Part shown: in pieces, positions 33,092 to 41,510 of the stretch
How the letters are laid out: each line of letters opens with the position of its first letter
How positions within the stretch are numbered: position 1 is the first letter of the stretch
Origin: LMUY01 sp964235495
GTDB lineage: Bacteria > Pseudomonadota > Alphaproteobacteria > Acetobacterales > Acetobacteraceae
NCBI GenBank assembly: GCA_964235495.1
Contig: CAXSAX010000019.1
Span: 1-64,000, forward strand
DNA length: 64,000 nt
Reading direction: 5' to 3'
Position numbers and translations under genes: made by a program
Notes under the pieces: model-generated
Databases searched by the model: none
What the model saw: only the letters and a program-made list of their open reading frames with translations
What the model was told of the DNA's origin: nothing

Positions 33092-34518
33092 ACCGTCTCG
33101 TCGTCGTATCCAACCGGGTTCCGCCGCCCAACGCCGGCGCCACCGCCGGCGGCCTCGCAGTGGCGCTGTCCGGGCTCATGGCGCAGCGGGGCGGGCTGTG
33201 GTTCGGCTGGAGCGGCACGGTCTCCAACGATCACCAGGTCAAGTCCAACGTCGAGGGCGGGGTCCAGTATGCGACCATCGACCTGTCCGAGACCGAGCAC
33301 GACCGCTACTACAACGAGTTCTCCAACAGCACCCTGTGGCCGCTGCTCCATTCGATGCCGGAGCTGATGACCTTCGACCGGCGCAACGCGCAGGCCTACC
33401 ACGCCGTCAATGAGCGCATGGCGGCCTCGCTGGCACCGCTGCTGCGGCCGACCGACCAGATCTGGATTCACGACTACCACCTGATGGCGATGCCGGCGAT
33501 GCTGCGGACGCGCGGGGTGACGGCGCCGATCGGCTTCTTCCTGCACATCCCGTTCCCCTCCGCCGACATGCTGGCGAGCGTGCCGGAGGCCGGGGCGCTG
33601 ATCCGCGACCTGGTGTCGGCCGACCTAATCGGCTTCCAGACGCAGAACGATGTGGAGAACTTCGCCGAGGCCGCGCACCGCCTGGCCGGCGCCACCCGGC
33701 TGGCCGGCGGATGGCTGCACGTGGATGGCCGCCGGGTGCGGCTGGGCGCGTTCCCGGTGGAAATCGAGGCGAAGGAGTTCGCCGCCGCCTCCGAGCAGGC
33801 CTGGCGCGGCGCGCCGGCCGAACGGCTGCGGCGCAGCCTGCAGGGCCAGAAGCTGGTGCTCGGCGTGGATCGGCTGGATCCGACCAAGGGCCTGATCCAG
33901 CGGCTGCACGGCTACCGCCGCCTGCTGGAGACCCGGCCCGACTGGCGTCGCCGGGTGACCATGCTGCAGATCGCCGCGGAAAGCCGCAAGGACGTCGTCG
34001 CCTACCGCAACCTGCGCGAGGCGCTGGAGCACGAGGCGGGCGGCATCAACAGCGAGTGGGGCGAGCCCGACTGGACCCCGTTGCGCGTCGTGGCCCGCGC
34101 CAGCGCGCGCAACACCATGGGCGGCTACATGCGCGAGGCGCGGGTCGGCCTGGTGACGCCGCTGCGCGACGGCATGAACCTAGTGGCCAAGGAATACGTG
34201 GCCGCGCAAGACCCGCAGGACCCCGGCGTGCTGGTGCTGTCCCGCTTCGCCGGCGCGGCGCACCAACTGGGTGCGGCGCTGATCGTCAACCCGCACGACC
34301 CGGACGAGGTGGCGGACGCGCTGGACACAGCGTTGCGCATGCCCCTGGCGGAGCGGCAGCAACGCTGGCAGGCATGCTGGCGCGCAATCGACGGCGCCAC
34401 CCCGTTGCTGTGGGGCCGCACCTTCCTGGCGACGCTGCTGCGGGTGGGCAGCGGCGCCCCGGCCAACACGCGGGCGCCCTCGGAGACCGTGGTCGAAGGT
34501 CGATTCCAGGCCAACTGA
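33088..34518 (+). CDS. otsA: Trehalose-6-phosphate synthase OtsA
   Basis: A 476-residue GT20 enzyme. It shows the N-terminal VSNRVPPP and GGLAVALSGL, HDYHLMAMP, FFLHIPFPS, GVDRLDPTKGL, and the UDP-glucose site TPLRDGMNLVAKEYVAAQ. It makes trehalose-6-phosphate from UDP-glucose and glucose-6-phosphate. No otsB phosphatase is present in the window. It is the last gene of the operon and is followed by an array of hairpins. Confidence 0.96.
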   Translation: MNRLVVVSNRVPPPNAGATAGGLAVALSGLMAQRGGLWFGWSGTVSNDHQVKSNVEGGVQYATIDLSETEHDRYYNEFSNSTLWPLLHSMPELMTFDRRNAQAYHAVNERMAASLAPLLRPTDQIWIHDYHLMAMPAMLRTRGVTAPIGFFLHIPFPSADMLASVPEAGALIRDLVSADLIGFQTQNDVENFAEAAHRLAGATRLAGGWLHVDGRRVRLGAFPVEIEAKEFAAASEQAWRGAPAERLRRSLQGQKLVLGVDRLDPTKGLIQRLHGYRRLLETRPDWRRRVTMLQIAAESRKDVVAYRNLREALEHEAGGINSEWGEPDWTPLRVVARASARNTMGGYMREARVGLVTPLRDGMNLVAKEYVAAQDPQDPGVLVLSRFAGAAHQLGAALIVNPHDPDEVADALDTALRMPLAERQQRWQACWRAIDGATPLLWGRTFLATLLRVGSGAPANTRAPSETVVEGRFQAN

Positions 34519-34562
34519 CGCCCGCTCGCCTAGCAAAGGTTGGGGCTTTCCCTGCGTGCGTA

Positions 34563-34592
34563 TTCCACTCGCCTGATAGAAGGCGAGTGGAA
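34563..34592. terminator. 12-bp perfect hairpin downstream of otsA
   Basis: TTCCACTCGCCT at 34563-34574 pairs perfectly with AGGCGAGTGGAA at 34581-34592 around a 6-nt loop. It lies in the convergent gap between otsA and the GST gene and is likely a bidirectional transcript-end structure, although no U-tract follows. Confidence 0.55.
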
Positions 34593-34619
34593 CCTTGACC
34601 CACTCCGCCCCGAACTCCA

Positions 34620-34681
34620 CCAGAGGACGGTGGTCCTCTGGGTACTTGGTCTAAGGGGTAAAGGGGATGACCATCCCCTTT
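34620..34681. repeat. Two further hairpins in the otsA-GST convergent gap
   Basis: CCAGAGGAC at 34620-34628 pairs with GTCCTCTGG at 34633-34641. AAAGGGGAT at 34660-34668 pairs with ATCCCCTTT at 34673-34681. A further short palindrome follows near 34685-34703 (TGCAGGGC/GCCCTGCA). Together with the 12-bp hairpin they form an array of stem-loops resembling dispersed intergenic palindromes seen in GC-rich genomes. Confidence 0.5.
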
Positions 34682-34733
34682 CGGGTGCAGGGCAGGGCCC
34701 TGCAAACAGCCGGCTTCGGTTTTCAGCACCCGG

Positions 34734-35318
34734 CTAGGTGAGTCCCTCGTGCCCCATCGCTTTTTGGACGGAAGGAAGCGTCATCATGCGTTCGCGCAGC
34801 GCGGCCAAGGGTGCGGGCGGCTTGATGTCGAACTTCTTCGCCCAGAGCAGCATGACGAACAGGTAGAAATCAGCCACGCTGACGGTGGAGCCGAACAGGT
34901 AGTCGCCTTTCATGGTGTCGGCCAGGTAGCCCATGCGCTTGCCGATCAGCTCGCCGGCCTTCGCCTTGTCACTGTCGCTGCCCCCGCCGAAGAAGGGTTT
35001 GAAGCTCTTGTGAATCTCGGTCGAGGTGAACGCGAGCGCCTCCAGCAGGCGCGTGCGCCCCATCGGCCCCGACAGCGCCAGCTTGCTGTCCTGCTGCGCG
35101 ATCCAGTCCAAGATCGCGACGTTCTCGGTAATCGTCTCGCCTGAATCGAGCGTCAGCGTCGGTACGTAGCCCTTTGGATTGATCGTCGAGAAGTCAACGC
35201 CGGTTTCCGTGCGCTTGGCTTTGAGATCCACCTTCTCGCGCTCGAAGGACAGGCCCGCCTCGTGCATCGCGATGTGGTCGGCCAGGCTGCAAGCGCCCGG
35301 TGCATAGTAGAGCTTCAT
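34734..35318 (-). CDS. Glutathione S-transferase family protein
   Basis: A 194-residue protein from the ATG at 35318; the open frame continues upstream but the GST fold begins at MKLYYAPGACSLADHIAMHE. The thioredoxin-like N-terminal domain has NPKGYVPTL and ITENVAILDWIA; the C-terminal helical domain has SVADFYLFVML. This resembles beta-class bacterial GSTs (detoxification or glutathione addition). It is convergent with otsA and next to the mobile-element graveyard. Confidence 0.9.
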   Translation of the reverse strand: MKLYYAPGACSLADHIAMHEAGLSFEREKVDLKAKRTETGVDFSTINPKGYVPTLTLDSGETITENVAILDWIAQQDSKLALSGPMGRTRLLEALAFTSTEIHKSFKPFFGGGSDSDKAKAGELIGKRMGYLADTMKGDYLFGSTVSVADFYLFVMLLWAKKFDIKPPAPLAALRERMMTLPSVQKAMGHEGLT

Positions 35319-35563
35319 GGTGATCTCCCGTGGTTGACGCCGTTGCAACGCGGGGCGGTCGGATAGGTCGCGCCGCGGCACGCGGCATCGGCCTGGATGG
35401 CACGAGCCCCCTCCCCCGGACAACGGCAGGGAACATGCCCGCGCGCCATTCGGCCCGATCAGCCATGATCCATGCAGCACGGCCGTACGCGTCGGGTGAT
35501 TTCCGCTTTCTGACGTGGGTAGCGTGTCGGTATGCTGCTGACTTTAAGATTGGGCTTAAGGTC

Positions 35564-35700
35564 ATGGACGGCATGATCGAAATCATCACCGGCCGGGAGC
35601 GGCGTCGTCGCTGGAGCACGTCGGAGAAGTTGCGCATTGTTGCCGAAACCTTCGAACAGGGTGCCACCGTTTGTGACGTTGCGGCCCGGCACGGCGCCCA
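35564..35700 (+). pseudogene. IS66-type TnpA fragment
   Basis: The frame starting at the ATG at 35564 reads MDGMIEIITGRERRRRWSTS, then EKLRIVAETFEQGATVCDVA, the helix-turn-helix start of an IS66 family TnpA/OrfA. Homology stops at about 35700 (after AARHG), and the rest of the protein and all of tnpB are missing before the tnpC fragment. This is a deletion remnant. Confidence 0.7.
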
Positions 35701-35759
35701 CTGCAGTGCAGCACGCCGCCCAGCCTGTATTTCCCAGGCTTGTCCCGGCATGATGCGGC

Positions 35760-36056
35760 GTGGCCATCGACCTGTCCGTCCTGCCCGACGAGGTGCGCGC
35801 GCTGATCGCGTCGCAGGCGGCGACGATCCTGCGCCAGCAAGCCGCGCGGGACGGCCAGGCGGCCCGCATCGAGCAGCTCCGGGCGCAGCTGGCCAAATTG
35901 CGCCGCCAGCAGTTTGGCCGCTCGTCAGAGAAGCTGGACGCGGCGATTACCCAACTGGAACTGGCGCTGGAGAATCTGGAGGAGGAGCAAGGCATGCAGG
36001 AAGCTGCCATCCCGGCCGCTGACGGTGTATCGGGGGCAACCCCAAACCATGCCTGA
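35760..36056 (+). pseudogene. IS66-type transposase TnpC, N-terminal fragment
   Basis: A 98-codon frame from a GTG. It carries the coiled-coil N-terminus of IS66 transposases: LPDEVRALIASQAATI, then RIEQLRAQLAKLRRQQFGRS and SEKLDAAITQLELALE. It ends in a stop after unrelated residues, with the zinc-binding and catalytic domains lost. Together with the TnpA piece it shows that an IS66 element inserted here and decayed. Confidence 0.78.
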
Positions 36057-36230
36057 AGCTTGCAAAAAGCCAACTCGGAATGATTTCTATGGCCAAAAAT
36101 TCGCATGTTCGCTTAGGTCGGGTTCGCGTTCTTAGTTTGTTTGCTTGTGCATCTCGAAATCCTAGTTCGTCAGTTCTGGCCAGCTTTTTAAAAACCTTGT
36201 ACTCCGATGCGAATAGCTTCATGAGGTGAC

Positions 36231-36964
36231 ATGCTTGCTCCGCTTGTCTCCGACGCCCTGTGGTCGATGATCGCGCCTTTGCTGCCAATCGAACCTGCCA
36301 AGCCGAAGGGTGGCGGTCTCCGTATTGGCGACCGGGCTACGCTAATTGGCATCCTGTTCGTGCCACGAGCCGGCACCCCATGCGAGATGCGGCCGCAAGA
36401 GACGGCGTGCAGCTCGGGGGTGACGTGCTGGCGGCGGTTGCGGTACTGGCAAGCGGCGGCGTTTGAGATCAACTGCACCGCGAACTGCAGCGCGGTCCAC
36501 ACCAAGCAGACCGGCTCAACCCGACCGATCGCGGCAGGCCGGGAACCAAGCACCATCTCGCCACCGACCGGTAAGGCATCCAGCTCGCCTTTCTGCTGAC
36601 CGAGGCCAACGTCCACGACAGCAAGCCCTTTGACGAGTTGCTGGATACCGTCCCCTCCGTCGGCTGGAAGCAAGGCAGGCCCCGACCCCGACCGACCAAG
36701 CTCCATGCCGGTAAGGCCTACGACTTTCGCCGATGCCGCCACACCTGCCAACAACCAGGCATCAAGGCCCGCATCGCACGACGCGGTGTCGAAACCAGCC
36801 AGACGCTTGGACGTCATCGCTGGGTTACCGAACAGATTTTCGCCTGGCTGAACCGCTTTCGCAGCTTCACCATCCGCTACGAACGACGCCTCGACATTCA
36901 CCCTGCCCTTACCGCCTCCGCATGCTCGGCCATCTGTCCGCAAACATACAGTCAGAGGTTCTGA
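36231..36964 (+). pseudogene. IS5-family transposase, frameshifted
   Basis: Pieces of one IS5-family (IS427-like) transposase appear in successive frames. LVSDALWSMIAPLLPIEPAK opens the first frame; a central piece (PTDRGRPGTKHHLATDR) lies in another frame; LLTEANVHDSKPFDELLD comes after a frameshift; the C-terminal GRHRWVTEQIFAWLNRFRSF runs in the last frame to a stop at 36962-36964. Several frameshifts and an internal deletion make it non-functional. Confidence 0.78.
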
Positions 36965-36989
36965 AAGGCTCTCGAAAACAACTGCATTG

Positions 36990-37163
36990 CGGGCCGGGCT
37001 GGATCCGGAGCGCTACAGCGGTCACTCCCTTTGCGCTGGCCTGGCCACTATCGCTGGCAATGCCGTCCTGCCCGGCCTCATGCGGTGGACCCGGTACGAG
37101 AACAACCAAATGGCCTTAGCTTACCTGAGCCCGGCCGATTTGTGGCGCGACAACCTCACTTAG
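36990..37163 (+). pseudogene. Tyrosine recombinase, C-terminal fragment
   Basis: A 57-codon frame reads RAGLDPERYSGHSLCAGLAT, then MRWTRYENNQMALAYLSPAD and LWRDNLT before a TAG. This is the C-terminal catalytic box of a phage/island integrase. In active members the motif is HSLRAG (HxxR); here the arginine codon reads cysteine, and the catalytic-tyrosine segment is poorly kept. It lies at the left edge of the lower-GC segment, which suggests a decayed integrative element. Confidence 0.72.
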
Positions 37164-37331
37164 CGCATCTTCTCCGACAGCAAGCTCGTTACAGATCGGG
37201 CTGAACTGTCAAAGCCTAAGTTATATAATCAAGGAGTAGTCGGGTGAAGTCTAATAGAGGCTCGTCGTGATCTACATCATTAGGAGAAGTCGCCGTTCTT
37301 CCTGGCCGATTATTCTAAGTTCTTTGTGGGA

Positions 37332-37610
37332 TCACTTGAGATAGGTGCGCACGACCGACAGCAACTGTTCGGTTGCATTTTGGTTCAGCGCGCCGGGGTA
37401 CTGCTCCTGATCGACGAGGTGCGTCGTCACGTGGTCCTCCACGACCTCGGCCATCAGTCCTGCCATGGCCGCCCGGGTGCTCGCGAGCAAATGCATGACC
37501 TGCTCGCATCCTGCCTCGGCGTCCAGCGCCCGCTCGATCGCCTCGACCTGGCCGCGGATGCGGCGCACCCGGGCCAACAGCTTTTGCTTCTCGCGGATGG
37601 TGTGCGTCAT
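37332..37610 (-). CDS. rcnR: RcnR-like Ni/Co-sensing repressor (CsoR/RcnR family)
   Basis: A 92-residue all-helical protein that aligns along its length with E. coli RcnR (MTHTIREKQKLLARVRRIRG at the start, VVRTYLK at the end). All four metal ligands known for RcnR are in register: His3, Cys35, His60 and His64. RcnR represses Ni/Co efflux in E. coli and releases DNA on binding Ni(II) or Co(II). Here the likely target is the NiCoT gene 15 kb away, which has a C6-tract operator. It is divergent from amiC. Confidence 0.85.
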   Translation of the reverse strand: MTHTIREKQKLLARVRRIRGQVEAIERALDAEAGCEQVMHLLASTRAAMAGLMAEVVEDHVTTHLVDQEQYPGALNQNATEQLLSVVRTYLK

Positions 37611-37746
37611 TCGTCATGGCTCATAGCATGACAAGGCGAATGCAACGCAAGCGAACGTTATTTTGGTGTAAGTCACTGTGCTTGGCTGGCGGAGTATGCG
37701 AGGCTGCAGGATACGCAAACCCCGGGCAACCCTGGGCAAGGATGTT

Positions 37747-38919
37747 ATGACCGAACGCCCAAGCGCCTCTTCCGCCTGGAAATTCGGTGTGCTGTTCTCC
37801 CAAACTGGCGTGACGGCGGCGATCGAGAGGACGCAACTCAACGCAACGGTGCTCGCGGCGCAGTCCATCAATGCGGCTGGCGGCATCGGCGGACGGCCTA
37901 TCGAATTGGTGATTTACGATCCGCAATCCGACCCTCGGCAGTTCCAGGCGTTGGCAGAGCGCCTGCTTGCGCATGACCGGGTGCGGCTGATCTTTGGCTG
38001 TTATATGTCCAGCACGCGCAAAGCCGTGCTTCCCGTGGTGGAGGCCTACCGCGGCTTGCTGCTCTACCCGACGCTGTACGAAGGTTTCGAGTATTCCCCC
38101 AACTGCATTTACACCGGGTCCGCTCCTAACCAGAACTCGCTGCCGCTGGCGCGCTACCTGTTCGGACATTATGGCAAGCGGCTACTCTTCGTAGGCTCGG
38201 ACTATATCTATCCATTCGAGTCCAACCGGATCATGGCCGACTTGGTGAGCCAGGCCGGAGGCACGGTGATGGATGAAATCTACGTCCCGCTCCAGGCCCG
38301 GGCAGAGGATTTCGTGCACGCGATCCGCGAGATCGGCCGCCTTCAGCCAGACGTGGTCTTCTCCACGGTCGTCGGTCAATCGACTGCAATCTTCTATCAG
38401 GCCTACCACGCCGCAGGTTTCGACCCGGCGCTCATGCCGATTGCGAGTTTGACGACCAGCGAGGCGGAGGTGGCCGAGATGAATCCCGCCGCAGCCGCCG
38501 GCCACATCACTGCAGCTCCATTCTTCAACACCCTCAGGACGCCCGCGGCGGACCAGTTCGTTCAGGAGTTTCGCCGCAGCTTCGGCGCGAAGGCCCCCAT
38601 CACGGCCGGCGCCGAAGCGGCGTACTTCCAAGTCAAACTGGTCGCCAGCGCGATCGGGCAGGCGGGCACGGATGAGCCGGCGCTGGTGCGGGCGGCCCTC
38701 TGCACTCTGGAGCACGAGGCACCGCAGGGGACAGTACGCATCGATGCCAGCAACAACCATGCGTACCTATGGCCGCGCGTCGCCAAGCTGGACTCGCAGG
38801 GCCAGTTCCGCGTGGTTTGGGACCCGGGAGTGCGCGTTCGGCCGGACCCATACTGCATCGGCCAGAGTCTGCACGGCACGGCCAATGCCCGGCGCCCCGC
38901 GTTGCCGGCCCAACCATAG
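37747..38919 (+). CDS. amiC: AmiC-like amide-binding sensor protein
   Basis: The protein has 390 residues from the ATG at 37747, preceded by AAGGAT; an upstream in-frame start lacks homology. It is a periplasmic-binding-protein fold without a signal peptide: KFGVLFSQTGVTAAIERTQL, LFVGSDYIYPFESNR, HAYLWPRVAKLD. The closest known relatives are Pseudomonas AmiC and the related urea/amide-binding proteins. AmiC sequesters AmiR in the cytoplasm until a short-chain amide binds. It is followed 24 bases later by amiR, which confirms the pair. Confidence 0.9.
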   Translation: MTERPSASSAWKFGVLFSQTGVTAAIERTQLNATVLAAQSINAAGGIGGRPIELVIYDPQSDPRQFQALAERLLAHDRVRLIFGCYMSSTRKAVLPVVEAYRGLLLYPTLYEGFEYSPNCIYTGSAPNQNSLPLARYLFGHYGKRLLFVGSDYIYPFESNRIMADLVSQAGGTVMDEIYVPLQARAEDFVHAIREIGRLQPDVVFSTVVGQSTAIFYQAYHAAGFDPALMPIASLTTSEAEVAEMNPAAAAGHITAAPFFNTLRTPAADQFVQEFRRSFGAKAPITAGAEAAYFQVKLVASAIGQAGTDEPALVRAALCTLEHEAPQGTVRIDASNNHAYLWPRVAKLDSQGQFRVVWDPGVRVRPDPYCIGQSLHGTANARRPALPAQP

Positions 38920-38943
38920 CGAGCAGGCGGAGGTCGGGCGAGC

Positions 38944-39543
38944 ATGGCCATCGAAATTCTCCGCGATCTAAGAGGCCTCCATGTCGAAGTCATGCACGCG
39001 CCAGACTCGGACAGGGTGAGCTTGGTTGAGCACCTGCAACGGATCGGCTGCGTGACCCGCGCGGTGTGGCCATTGCCGGACGGGCAAGCAAGCAAAGCAG
39101 ATCTGGTCCTGCTGACGATCGACCATGACATGCGAGAACCGTTGCGCCGCCTGTTCCGTGACCAAGGTACGGTGCGCCCAACGGTGATCGGCATCGTCGA
39201 ATATGAGAATCCATCCATGCTGCAACTGGCACTGGAGATCGGCACGCACGCCGTCATCGAGCGCCCGGTACGGCCTTTCGGGCTGCTTACCCAGTTAGTT
39301 ATCGCCCGCAGCCTATGGTCCCAACAGCAGGCGGCGGCCGACCGGGTGCAGAAGCTGGAACGTAAACTGGCCGGGACGCAGAATGTACAGCGCGCACGGT
39401 TAATTCTAATGGCCAATGACAGGCTGACTGAGGCCGAGGCTTACCAGGCTATTCGCCGCCGGGCGATGGCTAGGCGCATCGCGCTTGAGGATATGGCCGC
39501 TGCAATCATCCAAGCCGATAATGTAGTTCGATCCAGGCTATGA
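38944..39543 (+). CDS. amiR: AmiR-like ANTAR transcription antiterminator
   Basis: A 199-residue protein with an atypical receiver-like N-terminal domain (no canonical phosphorylation site), a coiled-coil linker near 125-145 and a C-terminal ANTAR RNA-binding domain (RLTEAEAYQAIRRRAMARRI). GGAGG lies 9 bases before the ATG. In Pseudomonas, AmiR binds the amiE leader RNA and prevents termination when AmiC releases it. The amiE gene here lies 11 kb away on the other strand, and the amide-linked cluster lies between them. Confidence 0.9.
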   Translation: MAIEILRDLRGLHVEVMHAPDSDRVSLVEHLQRIGCVTRAVWPLPDGQASKADLVLLTIDHDMREPLRRLFRDQGTVRPTVIGIVEYENPSMLQLALEIGTHAVIERPVRPFGLLTQLVIARSLWSQQQAAADRVQKLERKLAGTQNVQRARLILMANDRLTEAEAYQAIRRRAMARRIALEDMAAAIIQADNVVRSRL

Positions 39544-39571
39544 GGTTTATGATGCTCTAGCCCGCTCGCCC

Positions 39572-39946
39572 TCACCCGTGTAAGGTAGCCGGGTCGATGT
39601 TGAGCACCAGCCGTTCGACCCGCTTCCCGCCCACGACGTGGCGGCGCATAATCTCCTCCACATCGGCCTGAGTTTCATAGTGATACCAAACGCCGTCCGG
39701 ATAGACTACCATGATTGGGCCGTGCTCGCAGGTGTTCATGCAACCTGCATGGTTGATGCGAACTCGTTGTGCCCCGAGCACCATGCCTAGACGGCACATG
39801 TAGTCGCACAACGCTCGGCTGCCCTTGCTGGCGCAGCAGCCGCGCCAATGGGTGGACGGACGCTGGTTGGTGCAACAGAACACATGCACACGGTATAACG
39901 GGCCGTGCTCGCCGGCAGCGGGAGACATTTCGCCTGCTGCCGGCAT
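39572..39946 (-). CDS. Thioredoxin-like [2Fe-2S] ferredoxin domain protein
   Basis: A 124-residue protein. Cysteines occur in the spacing of thioredoxin-fold [2Fe-2S] ferredoxins: HVFCCTNQR, GCCASKGS, then HAGCMNTCEHGP. The final VYPDGVWYHY is typical of the family. The first 14 residues contain a short duplicated segment, and a second ATG at 39928 may be the true start. It probably shuttles electrons. It is the last gene of the minus-strand run that starts with the tubulin-like pair, 4 bases after the peroxiredoxin. Confidence 0.8.
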   Translation of the reverse strand: MPAAGEMSPAAGEHGPLYRVHVFCCTNQRPSTHWRGCCASKGSRALCDYMCRLGMVLGAQRVRINHAGCMNTCEHGPIMVVYPDGVWYHYETQADVEEIMRRHVVGGKRVERLVLNIDPATLHG

Positions 39947-39950
39947 AGCG

Positions 39951-40442
39951 TTAGGCTATGGCCTGAGCGAGCAAGCTGGACGCCGCGCTCGTCCCGTGGT
40001 CAAAAATGCTCTTCTCGACGTTCACGGTCGTCACGATGCCGTCCTCCACCACCATCGAGTAGCGTTGGGAGCGTTCGCCCAACCCGAAGGCGGTGAGATC
40101 CAGCGACATGCCGATGCTGCGCGTAAACTCTGCCTGCGGGTCACACAGCATGATAACCTTGCCGTCTACCCCGTGTTGCTCGCCCCAAGCAGACATGACG
40201 AACGGGTCGTTGACGGAAATGCAGGCAATCTCGGCCGTGCCCTCCGCCTTCAACTTGTCCGCCTCGGCAACGTAGCCAGGCAGGTGGGACGTGGTGCAAA
40301 CCGGGGTGTAGGCGCCCGGCAATCCAAACAGGATCACCTTTCGTCCGGCAAGGAAGCTTGCCATATCGATATCTTTGATTCCATCAGACGTCATCTGCTT
40401 CAACGTTGCGCTCGGAATCGTCTTGCCACTCTCGATCGTCAA
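39951..40442 (-). CDS. Prx5-type peroxiredoxin
   Basis: A 163-residue protein from a TTG at 40442 with AAGGAG 8 bases upstream. The peroxidatic Cys lies in PGAYTPVCTTSHLPGYV, and SVNDPFVMSAWG and SLDLTAFGLGERSQRY are characteristic of the Prx5/AhpC-TSA subgroup that uses glutathione or thioredoxin. It reduces peroxides in the cytoplasm. Its place between the ferredoxin and CobW genes suggests protection of an oxygen-sensitive metal centre, which is an inference. Confidence 0.87.
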   Translation of the reverse strand: MTIESGKTIPSATLKQMTSDGIKDIDMASFLAGRKVILFGLPGAYTPVCTTSHLPGYVAEADKLKAEGTAEIACISVNDPFVMSAWGEQHGVDGKVIMLCDPQAEFTRSIGMSLDLTAFGLGERSQRYSMVVEDGIVTTVNVEKSIFDHGTSAASSLLAQAIA

Positions 40443-40472
40443 TTGGGAATCTCCTTGTCCTGGGTTGGTCTC

Positions 40473-41447
40473 CTACTTGAACACGCAGCCGCTTAGCCCG
40501 GCCGCGAATTCCTCCCGGTTCAGGTTTTTTCCGATGACGACAAATTGCGTCATTTTGGTTTCGTTCGGCTCCCACAGCCGGTCGCGGCGCAGGGTGGTCA
40601 GCATGCGCACACTCTGGAATACCAGACGCTCGTCGAAGCCGCTCGCGTAGAATAGCCCCTTGGTCCGGTACAGGTCGTCGCCCCGCTCCGCCGCAATGCC
40701 GTTCATCCAAGTCATTAGCCGGTTCACGTCGATTGGGCGGCTCTCATGCAGCACGAAGGAGCCGATCGCCGGGTCATGCTCATGCTCATGGTCGCCCAGG
40801 AACTCGGGATCGACCTCCAGCTTCTGCACTAAGTCGAACGCGCCGACGCCGATAATCTCGGCCAAGTCGATTTCGGCATTGGTTGTGTAATAGATCTTTG
40901 CCAGCGGATTGAGGGAACGCACCTGGCGCTCGACCTCTGCCATTTTCTCCGGCGTGACCAAATCCATCTTGTTGATGAGCACGATGTCGCTGAACGCCAC
41001 CTGCTCGACCGCTTCGTTACTCTGTTCCAGATTGCGTCCGAGATTGACTGCATCCACGACAGTAACAAACGCGTCTAACCGTATGCCGGCCTTTACGTCA
41101 TCAGCAGCGAAGAAGGTGGAAGCGACGGGCGCCGGGTCGGCAAGGCCCGTGGTCTCAATGAGAATGCCGTCCAGCGTGCCGGCGCGCTCCTGCAAGCGGC
41201 CCAGCGTTTCCACCAAATCTCCCCGCACGGTGCAGCACAGGCAGCCGTTGTTGAACTCAACCAATTGGGCGTCTTTGTCGTGAATCACCAGTTGACCGTC
41301 GATGCTGATCTCGCCGAATTCATTGACGATGACGGCGAGCTTGCGGCCGTGCTGCTCGCGCAGGATGCGGTTGATAAGTGTGGTCTTGCCGGACCCAAGG
41401 AATCCAGTCACGACGGTAGCGGGAATGCGGGTGTCAGTTGCGGACAT
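40473..41447 (-). CDS. CobW/P47K family GTP-dependent metallochaperone
   Basis: A 324-residue protein with Walker A GFLGSGKTT, the metal-binding CLCC in NNGCLCCTVRGDL, the NKxD motif NKMDLV, a His-rich insert HEHEHDP at about 220, and a CobW C-terminal domain. COG0523 proteins insert or deliver Zn, Co, Fe or Mn using GTP; related P47K proteins activate nitrile hydratase. It lies 63 bases downstream of the first tubulin-like gene in the same direction. Confidence 0.9.
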   Translation of the reverse strand: MSATDTRIPATVVTGFLGSGKTTLINRILREQHGRKLAVIVNEFGEISIDGQLVIHDKDAQLVEFNNGCLCCTVRGDLVETLGRLQERAGTLDGILIETTGLADPAPVASTFFAADDVKAGIRLDAFVTVVDAVNLGRNLEQSNEAVEQVAFSDIVLINKMDLVTPEKMAEVERQVRSLNPLAKIYYTTNAEIDLAEIIGVGAFDLVQKLEVDPEFLGDHEHEHDPAIGSFVLHESRPIDVNRLMTWMNGIAAERGDDLYRTKGLFYASGFDERLVFQSVRMLTTLRRDRLWEPNETKMTQFVVIGKNLNREEFAAGLSGCVFK

Positions 41448-41510
41448 GAGTGCAGCCTTGTTCCAGGAAAGGAAATGGGCGGGGGCGTTGAAGCCCCCGC
41501 CCGCCCGTCC

